From positions 1,795,501 to 1,859,500 of the forward strand of contig NZ_CP045508.1 in the NCBI RefSeq assembly GCF_013376475.1: a stretch of DNA of 64,000 nt, in the 5' to 3' direction. This DNA comes from Desulfolutivibrio sulfoxidireducens (GTDB lineage: Bacteria; Desulfobacterota; Desulfovibrionia; Desulfovibrionales; Desulfovibrionaceae). Under the pieces are notes generated by a model. That model did not search any database. It had not been told where the DNA came from and saw only the letters and a program-made list of their open reading frames with translations. Positions 1 through 9,100 of this stretch are shown one piece after another. Positions within the stretch are counted from its first letter, which is position 1; each line of letters opens with the position of its first letter. Both the position numbers and the translations under genes were made by a program.

Positions 1-1552
1 TGAGGCCGCCGGCCGCCGTTTCGCCATCGACTGCGGCATGCACCAGGGCAACGAGGCCATCGAGCGCAGAAACCAGGACATGACCGTCTACCGCCCGAAG
101 GAGATGGACTTTTTTATCGTCACCCACGCCCATATCGACCATTCCGGACTCTTGCCGCGCATGATCAAGACCGGTTTCTCCGGCCCCATCTACGTCACCC
201 CGCCTACCCGCGACCTTCTGGAGATCATGCTGGCCGACAGCGCCCATATCCAGGAGACCGAGGCCGAGTGGAGAAACCGCAGAAGCCGCCGCCGGGGAGG
301 CAAACGAGCCGAGCCCCTGTACACCATGGCCGACGCCGAGGCGGTCATGCCGCTGTTGCGCCCGGTGGAGTACGGCCGGGATTTCTCGCCCGCCCCGGGA
401 ATCACCGCGCGCTTCAACGATGCCGGCCATATCCTGGGGTCGGCCTTTGTGGAACTGTGGATCAAGGAGAACGGCCAGGACACCAAGCTGGTCTTTTCCG
501 GCGACCTCGGACGACCCAACCAGCTTCTGGTCAACGATCCGAGCACCGTGGCCCACGCCGACTACCTTTTTTTGGAGGGCACCTACGGCGACCGCAACCA
601 CAAAAACGAGACCCAGAGCCGGGCCGAACTGGCCGAGGCCATCGCTCGCAGCTACGCCTTGGGGGAGAAGGTCATCATCCCGGCCTTTGCCGTGGAGCGC
701 ACCCAGGAAGTCCTGTTTTGTCTGAACCTGCTGCGCACGGAGGGAAAGCTTCCGACGGACATGCCTGTTTTTGTGGACAGCCCCCTGGCCATCAAGGCCA
801 CGGAGATATTTCGCCGCCATCCCGAATACCTCGACCTCCAGACCCGGGAACTTCTGGACCGGGGGGAAGACCCCCTGGCCCTGCCCAACCTGCGCTACAC
901 CCAGACCTCCGAGCAGTCCCGGGCCATAAACGATCTTGACGGCCCGGCCGTGGTCATCTCCGCCAGCGGCATGTGCAACGCCGGGCGCATCAAGCACCAT
1001 CTGCGCCACAACCTGTGGAGGCCCGGGGCCAGCATCGTGTTCGTGGGCTATCAGGCCATGGGCACCCCGGGCCGCCGGATCGTGGACGGCGCGTCCATGA
1101 TCCGCATCTTCGGGGAGGACGTGACCGTGTCCGCCAAGATCTACACCATCGGCGGCTTTTCCTCCCATGCCGGGCAAAGCCAGATACTTCAGTGGCTCGA
1201 CCATCTCAAGGACGGGACCATGGAGGTCTTTTTGATCCACGGCGAAGAAAAGGCCCTGGCCACCCTGGCCGGGATCATTCGGGAGAAATATCGCCTGTCC
1301 GTGCGGGTCCCGGACTATCTCGACGAGTATACCCTGCGGCCCGGGGTGGAGCCCAAGGTGGCCGCCGATCCCGAAAAGGCCTGGCCGCGCATCGATTGGC
1401 CGTTTCTTCTGGATGACACGGAAGGCAAGTTCGCCGTGTTGCGGAAACGTTTGGACGCCTTGTCCACCAAGCCCTGGACGGATCAGACCGATCTGCGGCA
1501 GCGGCTTTTGGAGGTGAACAGGCACCTGACGGAGATGCTCTCGGAGATCTGA
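1..1552 (+). CDS. MBL-fold/beta-CASP RNA-processing hydrolase (5' partial)
   Basis: The open frame enters from the left edge (reading from base 2) and encodes about 516 residues. It is a metallo-beta-lactamase fold protein of the beta-CASP group (CPSF73/RNase J-like RNases, also annotated as YsfB-type exonucleases). The zinc motif THAHIDHSG lies near base 122. Later landmarks are FSGDLGR, the beta-CASP serine/Gly motif SASGMCNAGRIKHHL, FSSHAGQ, and the C-terminal LIHGEEKA histidine region. Together these supply the metal ligands expected of an active two-zinc hydrolase. The tail after about residue 430 is Asp/Arg-rich and looks like a C-terminal extension. The true start is outside the window. 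RNA substrate and processing role are inferred from the family. Confidence 0.93.
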   Translation, partial: EAAGRRFAIDCGMHQGNEAIERRNQDMTVYRPKEMDFFIVTHAHIDHSGLLPRMIKTGFSGPIYVTPPTRDLLEIMLADSAHIQETEAEWRNRRSRRRGGKRAEPLYTMADAEAVMPLLRPVEYGRDFSPAPGITARFNDAGHILGSAFVELWIKENGQDTKLVFSGDLGRPNQLLVNDPSTVAHADYLFLEGTYGDRNHKNETQSRAELAEAIARSYALGEKVIIPAFAVERTQEVLFCLNLLRTEGKLPTDMPVFVDSPLAIKATEIFRRHPEYLDLQTRELLDRGEDPLALPNLRYTQTSEQSRAINDLDGPAVVISASGMCNAGRIKHHLRHNLWRPGASIVFVGYQAMGTPGRRIVDGASMIRIFGEDVTVSAKIYTIGGFSSHAGQSQILQWLDHLKDGTMEVFLIHGEEKALATLAGIIREKYRLSVRVPDYLDEYTLRPGVEPKVAADPEKAWPRIDWPFLLDDTEGKFAVLRKRLDALSTKPWTDQTDLRQRLLEVNRHLTEMLSEI

Positions 1553-1630
1553 GGCGGGTATTCCGGAGTCGGGAAGCGCCCGATTCCGGCCCGGGTGTCC
1601 ATGAGGCGGCCAGGCCGCGCCGCACGACGG

Positions 1631-1849
1631 CTATTTGAGGCGGTAGGTGATCCGGCCCCGGGTGAGGTCGTAGGGGGACAGTTCGCACTTGACCCGGTCG
1701 CCGGGCAGGATGCGGATGTAGAACTTGCGCATCTTGCCGGAAATGTGGGCCAGCACCTCGTGTCCGTTCTCCAGCTTCACGCGGAACATGGCGTTGGGCA
1801 ACGCCTCCTCGACGATGCCGTCGACCTCGATCGCATCTTCCTTGGGCAT
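1631..1849 (-). CDS. infA: Translation initiation factor IF-1
   Basis: A 72-residue protein beginning [11 protein letters not shown] and ending RGRITYRLK, the normal length and sequence pattern of bacterial IF-1, an S1/OB-fold protein that binds the 30S A site during initiation. Motifs include [21 protein letters not shown] and [18 protein letters not shown]. The ATG at 1849 follows a good ribosome site (AGGGAGAGG on the minus strand). It is a single-gene unit facing left, convergent with the MBL hydrolase. A longer in-frame upstream extension exists but lacks IF-1 similarity. Confidence 0.98.
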   Translation of the reverse strand: MPKEDAIEVDGIVEEALPNAMFRVKLENGHEVLAHISGKMRKFYIRILPGDRVKCELSPYDLTRGRITYRLK

Positions 1850-1935
1850 ATCCTCTCCCTGTGGTGTGTGTCTTTCACTATCCCGGCGTGGCGTCGTGAA
1901 CCGAAAAAAGCCCACGCGACAGGCTCGAATCAGGT

Positions 1936-1963
1936 ATTATATACATTTGATGCCGGAATGCAA
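1936..1963 (-). promoter_or_regulatory. Putative sigma-70 promoter of infA
   Basis: On the minus strand a perfect -10 box TATAAT (1936-1941) is preceded by TTGCAT (1958-1963) with a 16-bp spacer, about 87 bases upstream of the infA start. The -35 match is weak, but the AT-rich box stands out in GC-rich surroundings. Confidence 0.5.
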
Positions 1964-2069
1964 GGGATGGCCGGAACGGAATACCCCGGCGGTCGCGCCG
2001 ACGGCGCAAAGGTGTCCGCCGGGTCCCCGCCGGCCGCCCGGGCCCGGCCAGGGACGGCCCGGGCGCGCG

Positions 2070-3191
2070 TCATCCGGGCCGGACATCCTCACCGGGGAAG
2101 CGGATGACCGCCGTCGTTCCGCCCCCGGGACGGTTCTTCAGGCGGATTTCCCCATCCATGGCCTCCAGGAGGCGTTTGGCCAGGCACAGGCCCATGCCCA
2201 CCCCCACGGCCTTGGTGGTGAAAAAGGGATCGAACAGGTACGGCGCGATCTCCGGGGGGATGCCCCGGCCCCTGTCCTTGACGGCGATCCGGATGCGTCC
2301 GGGGGGCTGGGCCTCCCCGGATTCACGGGAGATGTCCACGCGCATCCGGCCGCCGTCCGGAGAGGCCTCCTCGGCGTTTTCCAGAACCTCGTCCAGGACC
2401 CTTCCCAGAAGCGCGGCGTCCAGTCGCGGCCAGGGATCGTCCCCCTCCAGGACCCAGATGAGGCGTCGGCCGGTTTCGGCCCGGGCGGCCTGGAGCCGGG
2501 CGATGCGTTCCCTGACGAGTTCGCGCAGGGGAACCGGTTCCGGACGCGGGGCGATGGGCGCGGTCAGGTCGGCCACCGCGGCCACGATGGCCTCCAGGCG
2601 TCTGGACTGGTCCACCACGGCCTGGAGATGGGGGCGCCGGGGATCGTCCGGGGCGCACTTTCTGAGCATGAGGCCGGCCAGTCCACCGATGGAGGCGGCT
2701 GGATTGCGCAGTTGGTGGGCCACGGCCGAGGACAGCTTGGCCAGACCCTCCACCCGCTCGTGCTCGGCCCGGTATTTTTCCTTCAGGATGTGCCGTTCCC
2801 GTTCGTGCAGGGTGATGATTTCGGTGACGTCCGTGATCTGGAGCATGATGCCGAAGACCTTCTCGTTTTCGACAAGATGGGAGGAGGTCAGGGAGAAGTG
2901 GCGGATCCGGCCGCAGGGGGGCTGGAAGCGCAGCCTAAGCGGTGGTTGCGGCGCGGCGTGGCGCATGGCCGACCAGATGTGCCGGCGCAGGGCCCTGGGA
3001 TCGTCCGTGCGCCGAAAGATGTCCCGGACCGTGTCCGGGTCGGAGAGCAGGGCCTCGCGGGGGTGCCCGAGCAGGGAGGCGGCCGCGGCGTTGGTCGCGT
3101 AGATGCGGCCCCTGGTGTTGATGATGATCACGCCCAGGGCAAAATTGTCCAGCAGGTCGTGGAAGTATCCCGAATGGGCGAATACAAGCAT
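2070..3191 (-). CDS. PAS-domain sensor histidine kinase
   Basis: A 373-residue kinase without a membrane segment, so probably cytoplasmic. A PAS domain occupies about residues 10-125, with a typical NAAAASLLGHPREALL start and a PAC-like end. A short coiled linker leads to the HisKA dimerisation helix with the phospho-acceptor His near residue 159 (AVAHQLRNPAAS). The HATPase domain follows with N-box DEVLENAEEASPDGG, G1 DRGRGIPPE, F-box LFDPFFTTK and G2 GVGMGLCLAK. No response regulator lies beside it, so its partner is unknown. It resembles the second kinase at 45445-46578 in layout (PAS, HQLRNP or HQIRNP box, orphan), suggesting related signalling proteins. Confidence 0.9.
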   Translation of the reverse strand: MLVFAHSGYFHDLLDNFALGVIIINTRGRIYATNAAAASLLGHPREALLSDPDTVRDIFRRTDDPRALRRHIWSAMRHAAPQPPLRLRFQPPCGRIRHFSLTSSHLVENEKVFGIMLQITDVTEIITLHERERHILKEKYRAEHERVEGLAKLSSAVAHQLRNPAASIGGLAGLMLRKCAPDDPRRPHLQAVVDQSRRLEAIVAAVADLTAPIAPRPEPVPLRELVRERIARLQAARAETGRRLIWVLEGDDPWPRLDAALLGRVLDEVLENAEEASPDGGRMRVDISRESGEAQPPGRIRIAVKDRGRGIPPEIAPYLFDPFFTTKAVGVGMGLCLAKRLLEAMDGEIRLKNRPGGGTTAVIRFPGEDVRPG

Positions 3192-3367
3192 GGCGTCCTC
3201 GCCCGGTCCGGCGTCATTGTGGATCGTCCGGACCGTCCCGATGTTCTTCCCGCATCAGGGTTACGGACCTGTGACGATCATTGCGGAAATTCCGGCGAGT
3301 CGGCGGTCCGTACTCGGCCGGGCTCCCTTGCCGCCCGGGCGGGTTCGGGATATGACCGCCAGGAAAA

Positions 3368-4579
3368 ATGGAGACCAATGTGTTGACCCAGACCCAGATG
3401 GAAAAATACGCCGACGTGCTCATGTGGGGTCTCGACACCTCCCGGGCCGCCGGGTTTCACAAGGGCGACGTGATCCTCTTGCAATACGATCTGGCCGCCG
3501 TGCGCCTGGCCGAGGCCCTTTTTTCCCGGATCATGGACCGGGGCATGCATCCCGTGCCCCGGCTCATCCCCACCTGGCGCATGGAGCACGATTTCTACGC
3601 CAAGGCCGACGAGGGGCAGCTCGTTTTCCAGGTCCCCGGCCAAGCCACCTTGAACGAAAACCTCAACGGGGCCATGCATCTTCTGGCTCCCGAATCCCTG
3701 ACCCACTTAAGCGCCATCGACCCCAAGCGCATCGCCCAGGCCGCCGTGGCCCGCAAGCCCCTGCGCGACATCCTGGTCGCCCGCGAGGAGGCCGGGGACT
3801 TCGGCTGGACCCTGTGCATGTTCCCTACCCAGGAACTGGCGTCCAAGGCCGGACTGACCGTCAAACAGTACGCCGACCAGATCCGCAAGGCCTGCTTTCT
3901 CAAGGAGGCCGATCCGGTGGGCAAGTGGAAGGAGCTCTATGCCGAGGCCGGGGAAATCAAGAAATGGCTCAATTCCCTCATGCCCGTCCATTACCGCGTG
4001 GAATCCGAACACGTGGACCTGAAGGTCACCCCGGGGGACAAACGACGCTGGATCGGTATCTCCGGACACAATATCCCGAGCTTCGAGCTGTTTCTTTCGC
4101 CCGATTGGCGGGGGGTGGAGGGCGTGTACTACGCCGACCAGCCGTCCTACCGTAGCGGCAACTACGTGCGCGGGGTGCGCCTGGAGTTTCGAGCCGGAGA
4201 GGTGGTCAGGTCCGAGGCCGAGGAAGGGGCCGCCTTCGTGGCCAAACAGCTGGCCATGGACAAGGGGGCCTGCCGCGTCGGCGAGTTTTCCCTGACCGAC
4301 CGGCGGTTTTCGAAGATCGATCAATTCATGGCCAACACCCTTTTCGACGAGAATTTCGGGGGACAGTGGGGAAACTGCCACATCGCCGTGGGAAGCTCCT
4401 ATTCCGATACCTACGACGGGGACCCCGGAGAACTCGACTCCGAACGCAAGGCTGAATTGGGCTTCAACGATTCGGCCCTGCACTGGGACCTGGTCAATAC
4501 GGAAAAAAAGCGGGTGCGGGCGGTCATGGCCGACGGATCGGCGGTCACGGTGTATGAGGACGGCGTTTTTACGAATTGA
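3368..4579 (+). CDS. M29-family metallo-aminopeptidase
   Basis: A 403-residue cytosolic peptidase related to the thermophilic AmpS/AmpT aminopeptidases (family M29), which remove N-terminal residues using two metal ions. Family features include a central KVTPGDKRRWIGISGHNIPSFE block, EGVYYAD, a GACRVGEFSLTDRRFS segment carrying a metal-binding Glu, the FDENFGGQWGNCHIAVGSSYSD histidine region, and a C-terminal HWDL with DGVFTN. The ATG at 3368 has AGGAAA close upstream. An in-frame GTG at 3380 preceded by TGGAGA is an equally plausible start and would remove four residues. It stands divergent from the histidine kinase gene. Confidence 0.9.
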   Translation: METNVLTQTQMEKYADVLMWGLDTSRAAGFHKGDVILLQYDLAAVRLAEALFSRIMDRGMHPVPRLIPTWRMEHDFYAKADEGQLVFQVPGQATLNENLNGAMHLLAPESLTHLSAIDPKRIAQAAVARKPLRDILVAREEAGDFGWTLCMFPTQELASKAGLTVKQYADQIRKACFLKEADPVGKWKELYAEAGEIKKWLNSLMPVHYRVESEHVDLKVTPGDKRRWIGISGHNIPSFELFLSPDWRGVEGVYYADQPSYRSGNYVRGVRLEFRAGEVVRSEAEEGAAFVAKQLAMDKGACRVGEFSLTDRRFSKIDQFMANTLFDENFGGQWGNCHIAVGSSYSDTYDGDPGELDSERKAELGFNDSALHWDLVNTEKKRVRAVMADGSAVTVYEDGVFTN

Positions 4580-4671
4580 CAAGTCAAAGGCTTTTGTCTT
4601 TTCCTGGGTGCGCCGGGTGGAGAAACAGCAGGCGGCATGGAACGCGCGTCCGGCCGCGGGGGAGGTCACCG

Positions 4672-5151
4672 ATGTTTCGCAAGGCGATGTGCGGTTTCGC
4701 GGTCACGTGGTGTCTCTTGGTCGGGGCCATGGCCCACGCCGGGGACCCGGGGCTGGCCGGTTGGGAAAAGGGGGGGGCCTACGACAGGCTCTTCGATGTC
4801 AGCGAGTCCGATTCCTTCAAGGGCAAGGTGCTGGAGATCACCGAGATCACGCCCATGCCCGGCATGGCTCCGGGCATCGGGCTCGTCGTCGAGGACAAAA
4901 AGGACAAGCGCAAGGAGACCGTGCATCTGGGACCCAAGACGGCCGTTGATCTGGACGGCATCGCCCTCAAGGAGGGCGATATGGTCAAGGTCGTGGGCGC
5001 GTGGGCCGAGATCGACGGCAAGGACGTGATCATGGCCATCAAGGTCAAGAAGTCCGAAGATGTGGAACTCAAGGTGCGCCGGACCAAGGATGGATTTCCC
5101 TTTTGGGGCATGACCCCGGAGGAGCTTGCCAAGGAACGTTCAGGCCAGTGA
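4672..5151 (+). CDS. Secreted small protein, OB-like, unknown function
   Basis: A 159-residue protein with an N-terminal signal peptide (MFRKAMCGFAVTWCLLVGAM followed by AHA, a signal peptidase I site near residue 23), so it is exported to the periplasm. The mature part has a run of beta-strand-like segments (FKGKVLEITEI, GIGLVVEDKK, KETVHLGPKTAVDL, LKEGDMVKVVGAWAEIDGKDVIMAIKV), reminiscent of a small OB-fold or DUF5666-like protein. The ATG at 4672 has a strong GGAGGT at 4661-4666. It follows the aminopeptidase by about 90 bases and may share its transcript. No specific function can be assigned. Confidence 0.8.
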   Translation: MFRKAMCGFAVTWCLLVGAMAHAGDPGLAGWEKGGAYDRLFDVSESDSFKGKVLEITEITPMPGMAPGIGLVVEDKKDKRKETVHLGPKTAVDLDGIALKEGDMVKVVGAWAEIDGKDVIMAIKVKKSEDVELKVRRTKDGFPFWGMTPEELAKERSGQ

Positions 5152-5271
5152 TTTTTTGGAAGCAAGGATTGCCACGGCGCATGAAACGGTCTAGATTCAT
5201 GTGACTGAGGCCTCGGGGCGACTGTGAGCGCCATGCGCGCGGGCCGTCAATTCGGAGAAGGGGAAAGCCCA

Positions 5272-5748
5272 ATGGACGAAACCCAGAAGAAGCAGGACGC
5301 CGAGCTGATGCAACTGGTCACCTTCAGCATCGGCGAGGAAGAGTTCGGAGTGGATATCCTGAAGGTCCAGGAGATCATCCGAATGATGGAAATCACCAAG
5401 GTGCCCCGTGCCCCGGACTTCGTGGAGGGCGTCATCAACCTGCGCGGCAAGGTCATTCCCATCATCGACCTGCGCAAGCGTTTCGGGTTGAGCACCAGGG
5501 ACCACGACAAACATACCCGCATCATCGTCATCGAGATCAATAACATGATCGTGGGATTTGTGGTGGACTCGGTATCCGAGGTGCTGCGCATACCTTCCAA
5601 CACGGTGGAACCACCGCCACCGGTCGTGTCCGGGCTCGAGTCGGAATACATAAGCGGCGTGGGCAAGCTCGAGGATCGGCTGCTCATCCTGCTCGATCTG
5701 GACCGGCTTTTGTCCGGCGAGGAACGCGATGTTCTGACGGGCATTTAG
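5272..5748 (+). CDS. cheW: Chemotaxis adaptor CheW
   Basis: A 158-residue CheW that would couple chemoreceptors to CheA. It shows the full family signature: LVTFSIGEEEFGVDILKVQEI, TKVPRAPDFVEGVINLRGKVIPIIDLR, FVVDSVSEVLRIP and ISGVGKLEDRLLILLDLDRLL. The start at 5272 is chosen because GGAGAAGGGG lies just upstream and family similarity begins there; an in-frame ATG at 5224 would add 16 unconserved residues. It stands alone, far from the main che operon at 47.5-55 kb, which has its own CheW, so it may serve another receptor array or be a housekeeping adaptor. Confidence 0.96.
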   Translation: MDETQKKQDAELMQLVTFSIGEEEFGVDILKVQEIIRMMEITKVPRAPDFVEGVINLRGKVIPIIDLRKRFGLSTRDHDKHTRIIVIEINNMIVGFVVDSVSEVLRIPSNTVEPPPPVVSGLESEYISGVGKLEDRLLILLDLDRLLSGEERDVLTGI

Positions 5749-5812
5749 TGTGGCGTCCGGCGGCGATCGGCGGTGTTGAATGAACTCTAACCAGTAAAAG
5801 AGTATGGTTTTA

Positions 5813-5843
5813 TTCAAAAAATACATCCTGTGTATTTTTTGAA
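5813..5843. repeat. Perfect 13-bp AT-rich inverted repeat
   Basis: Left arm TTCAAAAAATACA (5813-5825) and right arm TGTATTTTTTGAA (5831-5843) flank the loop TCCTG. Because the right arm contains six T, it could act as a weak terminator of cheW. The symmetry and AT content also fit an operator for a dimeric regulator, or both. It lies about 45 bases upstream of the predicted mfd promoter. Confidence 0.7.
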
Positions 5844-5887
5844 CGTGACATGCGTGTCGCGTCCTTGGGAACGCAAGTCCTGTTTTT

Positions 5888-5916
5888 TTAAGAAAAAAGA
5901 GCATATCCGGTATATT
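5888..5916 (+). promoter_or_regulatory. Putative sigma-70 promoter of mfd
   Basis: TTAAGA (5888-5893), a 17-bp spacer and TATATT (5911-5916) lie about 200 bases before the mfd start. Four of six -35 positions and five of six -10 positions match consensus. Confidence 0.45.
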
Positions 5917-6113
5917 GCCTCGAGATCCGGGAGTCCGGATTCCGAGGACGCGGCCTTCGTGTCGCGTTCCCCACGCACGTCCGGACCGGTCGCGCGTGCC
6001 GCTTCGGTCCGGCATGATCCGGGGCGAAAGGCCGGCCGTCATTCTACTCCGGCCGCCGTCGCGCAAAGATGCGACGGCGGCTTTTCATCGTGTTCTCGAA
6101 GGAGCGTGCCGCA

Positions 6114-9100
6114 TTGGAGTATCCGTTCGAGGTCAAGGATTTCCTCAAAGGCCGGGGGGAGTCGATAGGCGTCTACAAAAGCGGCCCGGGAACCCTGGCC
6201 TTTCTGGCCGCCGAGATCCTGGCCTCGGGAACGTCCGTGGTGGTCGTGGTTCCCGGGGCGCCGGAGCTTTCCCGGCTGCGCGCCCTTTTCTCCCTGCTCT
6301 TGCCGTCCGACGCGGACCCCTCGCGGACGTCCCCCTGGCGAGCCCTGCCGGCCTATCCCTCGTCCGTCCCGTCGATCCAGGCCTGGGCCGCGCGTTTTTC
6401 CTTCCTGCATTTCGCCACGGCCACGTCCCGGCCGCGACTGTGCCTGTTTCCAGTGGACAACCTGCTTCCCAAATGGCCTCCCCGGAAGGTGATCGAGGAA
6501 AGTTCCTTCGAGCTTTCGGTCGGGGAGGAGATGTCCCGGGAGCTTCTCCTGGAACAGGCCGCCCTGTGGGGATACCGCCGTCTGCCCATGGTCGAATCCC
6601 CGGGCGAGGCGGCCGCCCGGGGCGACGTGGTGGACATCTTCGCCCCGGGCTACGCCTGGCCCCTGCGGTTCGAGTTTTTCGGGGACACCATCGAGCACAT
6701 CCGCTGCTTCGATCCGGCCACCCAGCGATCCCAGGCCGAACTTGCCCGGGTGGCGCTTTTGCCCGTGGCCCCGGCCGTCATTACCGACGCCTCGCGCCGG
6801 GACGCCATGGAGCTCTGGGAGTCCATGGCCATGACCGGGGAACTGCGCCGGGAGGCCCAGTCAGCCCTGATCCGCAAGATCGAGGCCGGGGACGGGGGCA
6901 TCTGGCCCGGACTTTTCTACGAGAAGCCCACGGCCCTGACCGACCATCTGCCCAAGGACGCGGTCTATATCCTGTATGAGGCCTCGCGGCTGCGCTCCCG
7001 CCTCGAAGAGGTGGAATTCGGCTGGAGGCGGTTCCTGGACGCCGAGGCCCAGGCCCAGGGCTTCGGCTGGCCCGGCCCGAGACTGTGCTGGCCCGGGGGC
7101 ATGGCCCGCAAGATGTGGCTGGCCGGTCGGCAGATTCTTTTCGAGGAGTTGGTGCTCGGGCACGGCAAGCATGGCCCGGACATGCCCGAGAAGGCTGTGG
7201 AACGCTTTTCGGACCTTTTCTGGAAACCCGGGGAGGACAAGCGCCCCTGGTCCGCGCTCATGGCCGGGCTTCGGGACTGGGCCGTGTCCAGGCGACAGGT
7301 GGTGCTTTCCTTTCACGGGGAGCGCTCGCGCACGAAATTTCTGAAGATGATCGACCATGAGGGGATTTTTCCCTCCACGCGGTATCATCCCGACGCGAGC
7401 GGTCTTTTTGCCCTGGTCTCGCCCCTGCGCCAGGGCATGGATCTGGCCTGGAACCGCACCCTGATCCTGGCCGAGGACGTGCTGCGCCCCGAGTCCGAGG
7501 AGGATTCCGGCCGGTCGGCGCGCCTGCGCGGGTTTCAGGGCGTCGCCTCCCAGGACGAGATCGCCATGGGGGATCTGGTGGTGCACCGGGACTACGGGCT
7601 GGCCCGGTTCGACGGACTGGCCCGGATGACCGTGGACAGCGCGGGCGGGGACTACCTGCTGTTGCATTTCGACGGCGAGGACCGTTTGTACGTGCCCGTG
7701 GACCGGCTTTCCCTGATCCAGAAATTCAAGGGTCCCGAGGGGCTCGATCCGGCCCTGGACCGTCTGGGCGGCAATCGTTGGAAAATGGGTCGGGAAAAGG
7801 CCCAAAAGGCCATCGAGAAAATCGCCCGGGATCTGGTGGAGATGTACGCCTACCGCAAGGTGGCCAAGGGCTATGCATACGGGCCGCTCAACGAGCTGTA
7901 CTGGGAATTCGAGGCCGGATTCGGCTTCGAGGAGACCCCGGACCAGGAAAAGGCCATCGCCGAGGTCCTGGCGGACATGGAACGCCCCGAGCCCATGGAT
8001 CGTCTGGTGTGCGGCGACGTGGGCTTCGGCAAGACCGAGGTGGCCTTGCGCGCGGCCTTTCGGGCCGTGCTCGACGGCAAGCAGGTGGTCATGATGTGCC
8101 CGACCACGGTTTTGGCCGAGCAGCACTTTCAGAATTTCTCCAAGCGGCTGGACGACTTTCCGGTCCGGGTGGGGATGTTAAGCCGCTTCGTGCCGCCTAG
8201 GCGGCAGAAAATGGTCACCGAGGGGGTGCGCAAGGGGGAGATCGACATCCTGATCGGCACCCATCGCCTGCTCTCCAAGGACGTGGAGGCCCCGCGCCTG
8301 GGGCTTCTGATCCTGGACGAGGAGCAGCGCTTCGGGGTCAAGCACAAGGAAAAGCTCAAGGCCCTGCGAAAAAACATCGACGTGTTGACGCTTACGGCCA
8401 CGCCCATCCCGCGTACCCTGCAACTGTCCCTGTCCGGCATCCGGGGCTTAAGCGTCATCGAGACCCCGCCGCCCGAGCGCAAGGCCGTGGAGACGGTTCT
8501 GGTGGAACGCGACCCGGACTTTCTGCGCTCGGTGCTGCGCCGGGAGTTGGAGCGCCAGGGCCAGGTGTTCTGGGTGCACAACCGGGTGCGGGGGCTGGAG
8601 GAGACGACGGCCTTTGTCAAAAGGCTCGTGCCCGAGGCCAGGGTGGCCATGGCCCACGGCCAGATGCCCGAAACCGCCCTGGAAAAGGCCATGCACGAGT
8701 TCTGGCACGGCGAGATCGACGTCCTGGTGTGCACGGCCATCATCGAATCGGGTCTGGATTTCCCCCGGGCCAACACCCTGGTGGTGGACCAGGCCCAGAT
8801 GTTCGGACTTGGCCAACTCTACCAGCTCCGCGGCCGGGTGGGCCGGTCGTCGCTTCAGGCCTTTGCCTATTTTGTGGTCCCCTCCCTGGACGGCATCCCG
8901 GAACTGGCCCGCAAACGCCTGCGCGTCGTCCAGGACATGGACTATCTGGGCGCGGGATTCCAGGTGGCCATGGAGGATCTGCGGCTGCGCGGCGCGGGGA
9001 ACATCCTGGGCGAGGTCCAGTCCGGGCACATCTCGCGCATCGGACTGGACATGTTTCTGGAGATGCTCGACGAGGAGGTCCGCAGGCTTCGCGGCGAGCC

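Larger units (their letters stand above)
5749..6113 (+). other. Gene-free region with AT-rich palindrome and promoter
   Basis: This 365-base gap between cheW and mfd is markedly AT-rich for this genome. It holds a perfect 13-bp inverted repeat at 5813-5843, a likely mfd promoter at 5888-5916 and a short GC-rich dyad at 5925-5940. No gene is supported in it. Confidence 0.6.

Noticed and set aside
1725-3386. A 553-codon plus-strand frame over the first histidine kinase
   Set aside because: The kinase on the other strand has full motifs; this frame has none.
5749-5960. A fifth copy of the repeated intergenic element after cheW
   Set aside because: It opens TAGTGTGGCGTCC after the cheW stop and holds GTGTCGCGTCC nearby, but no matching inverted right end was found.
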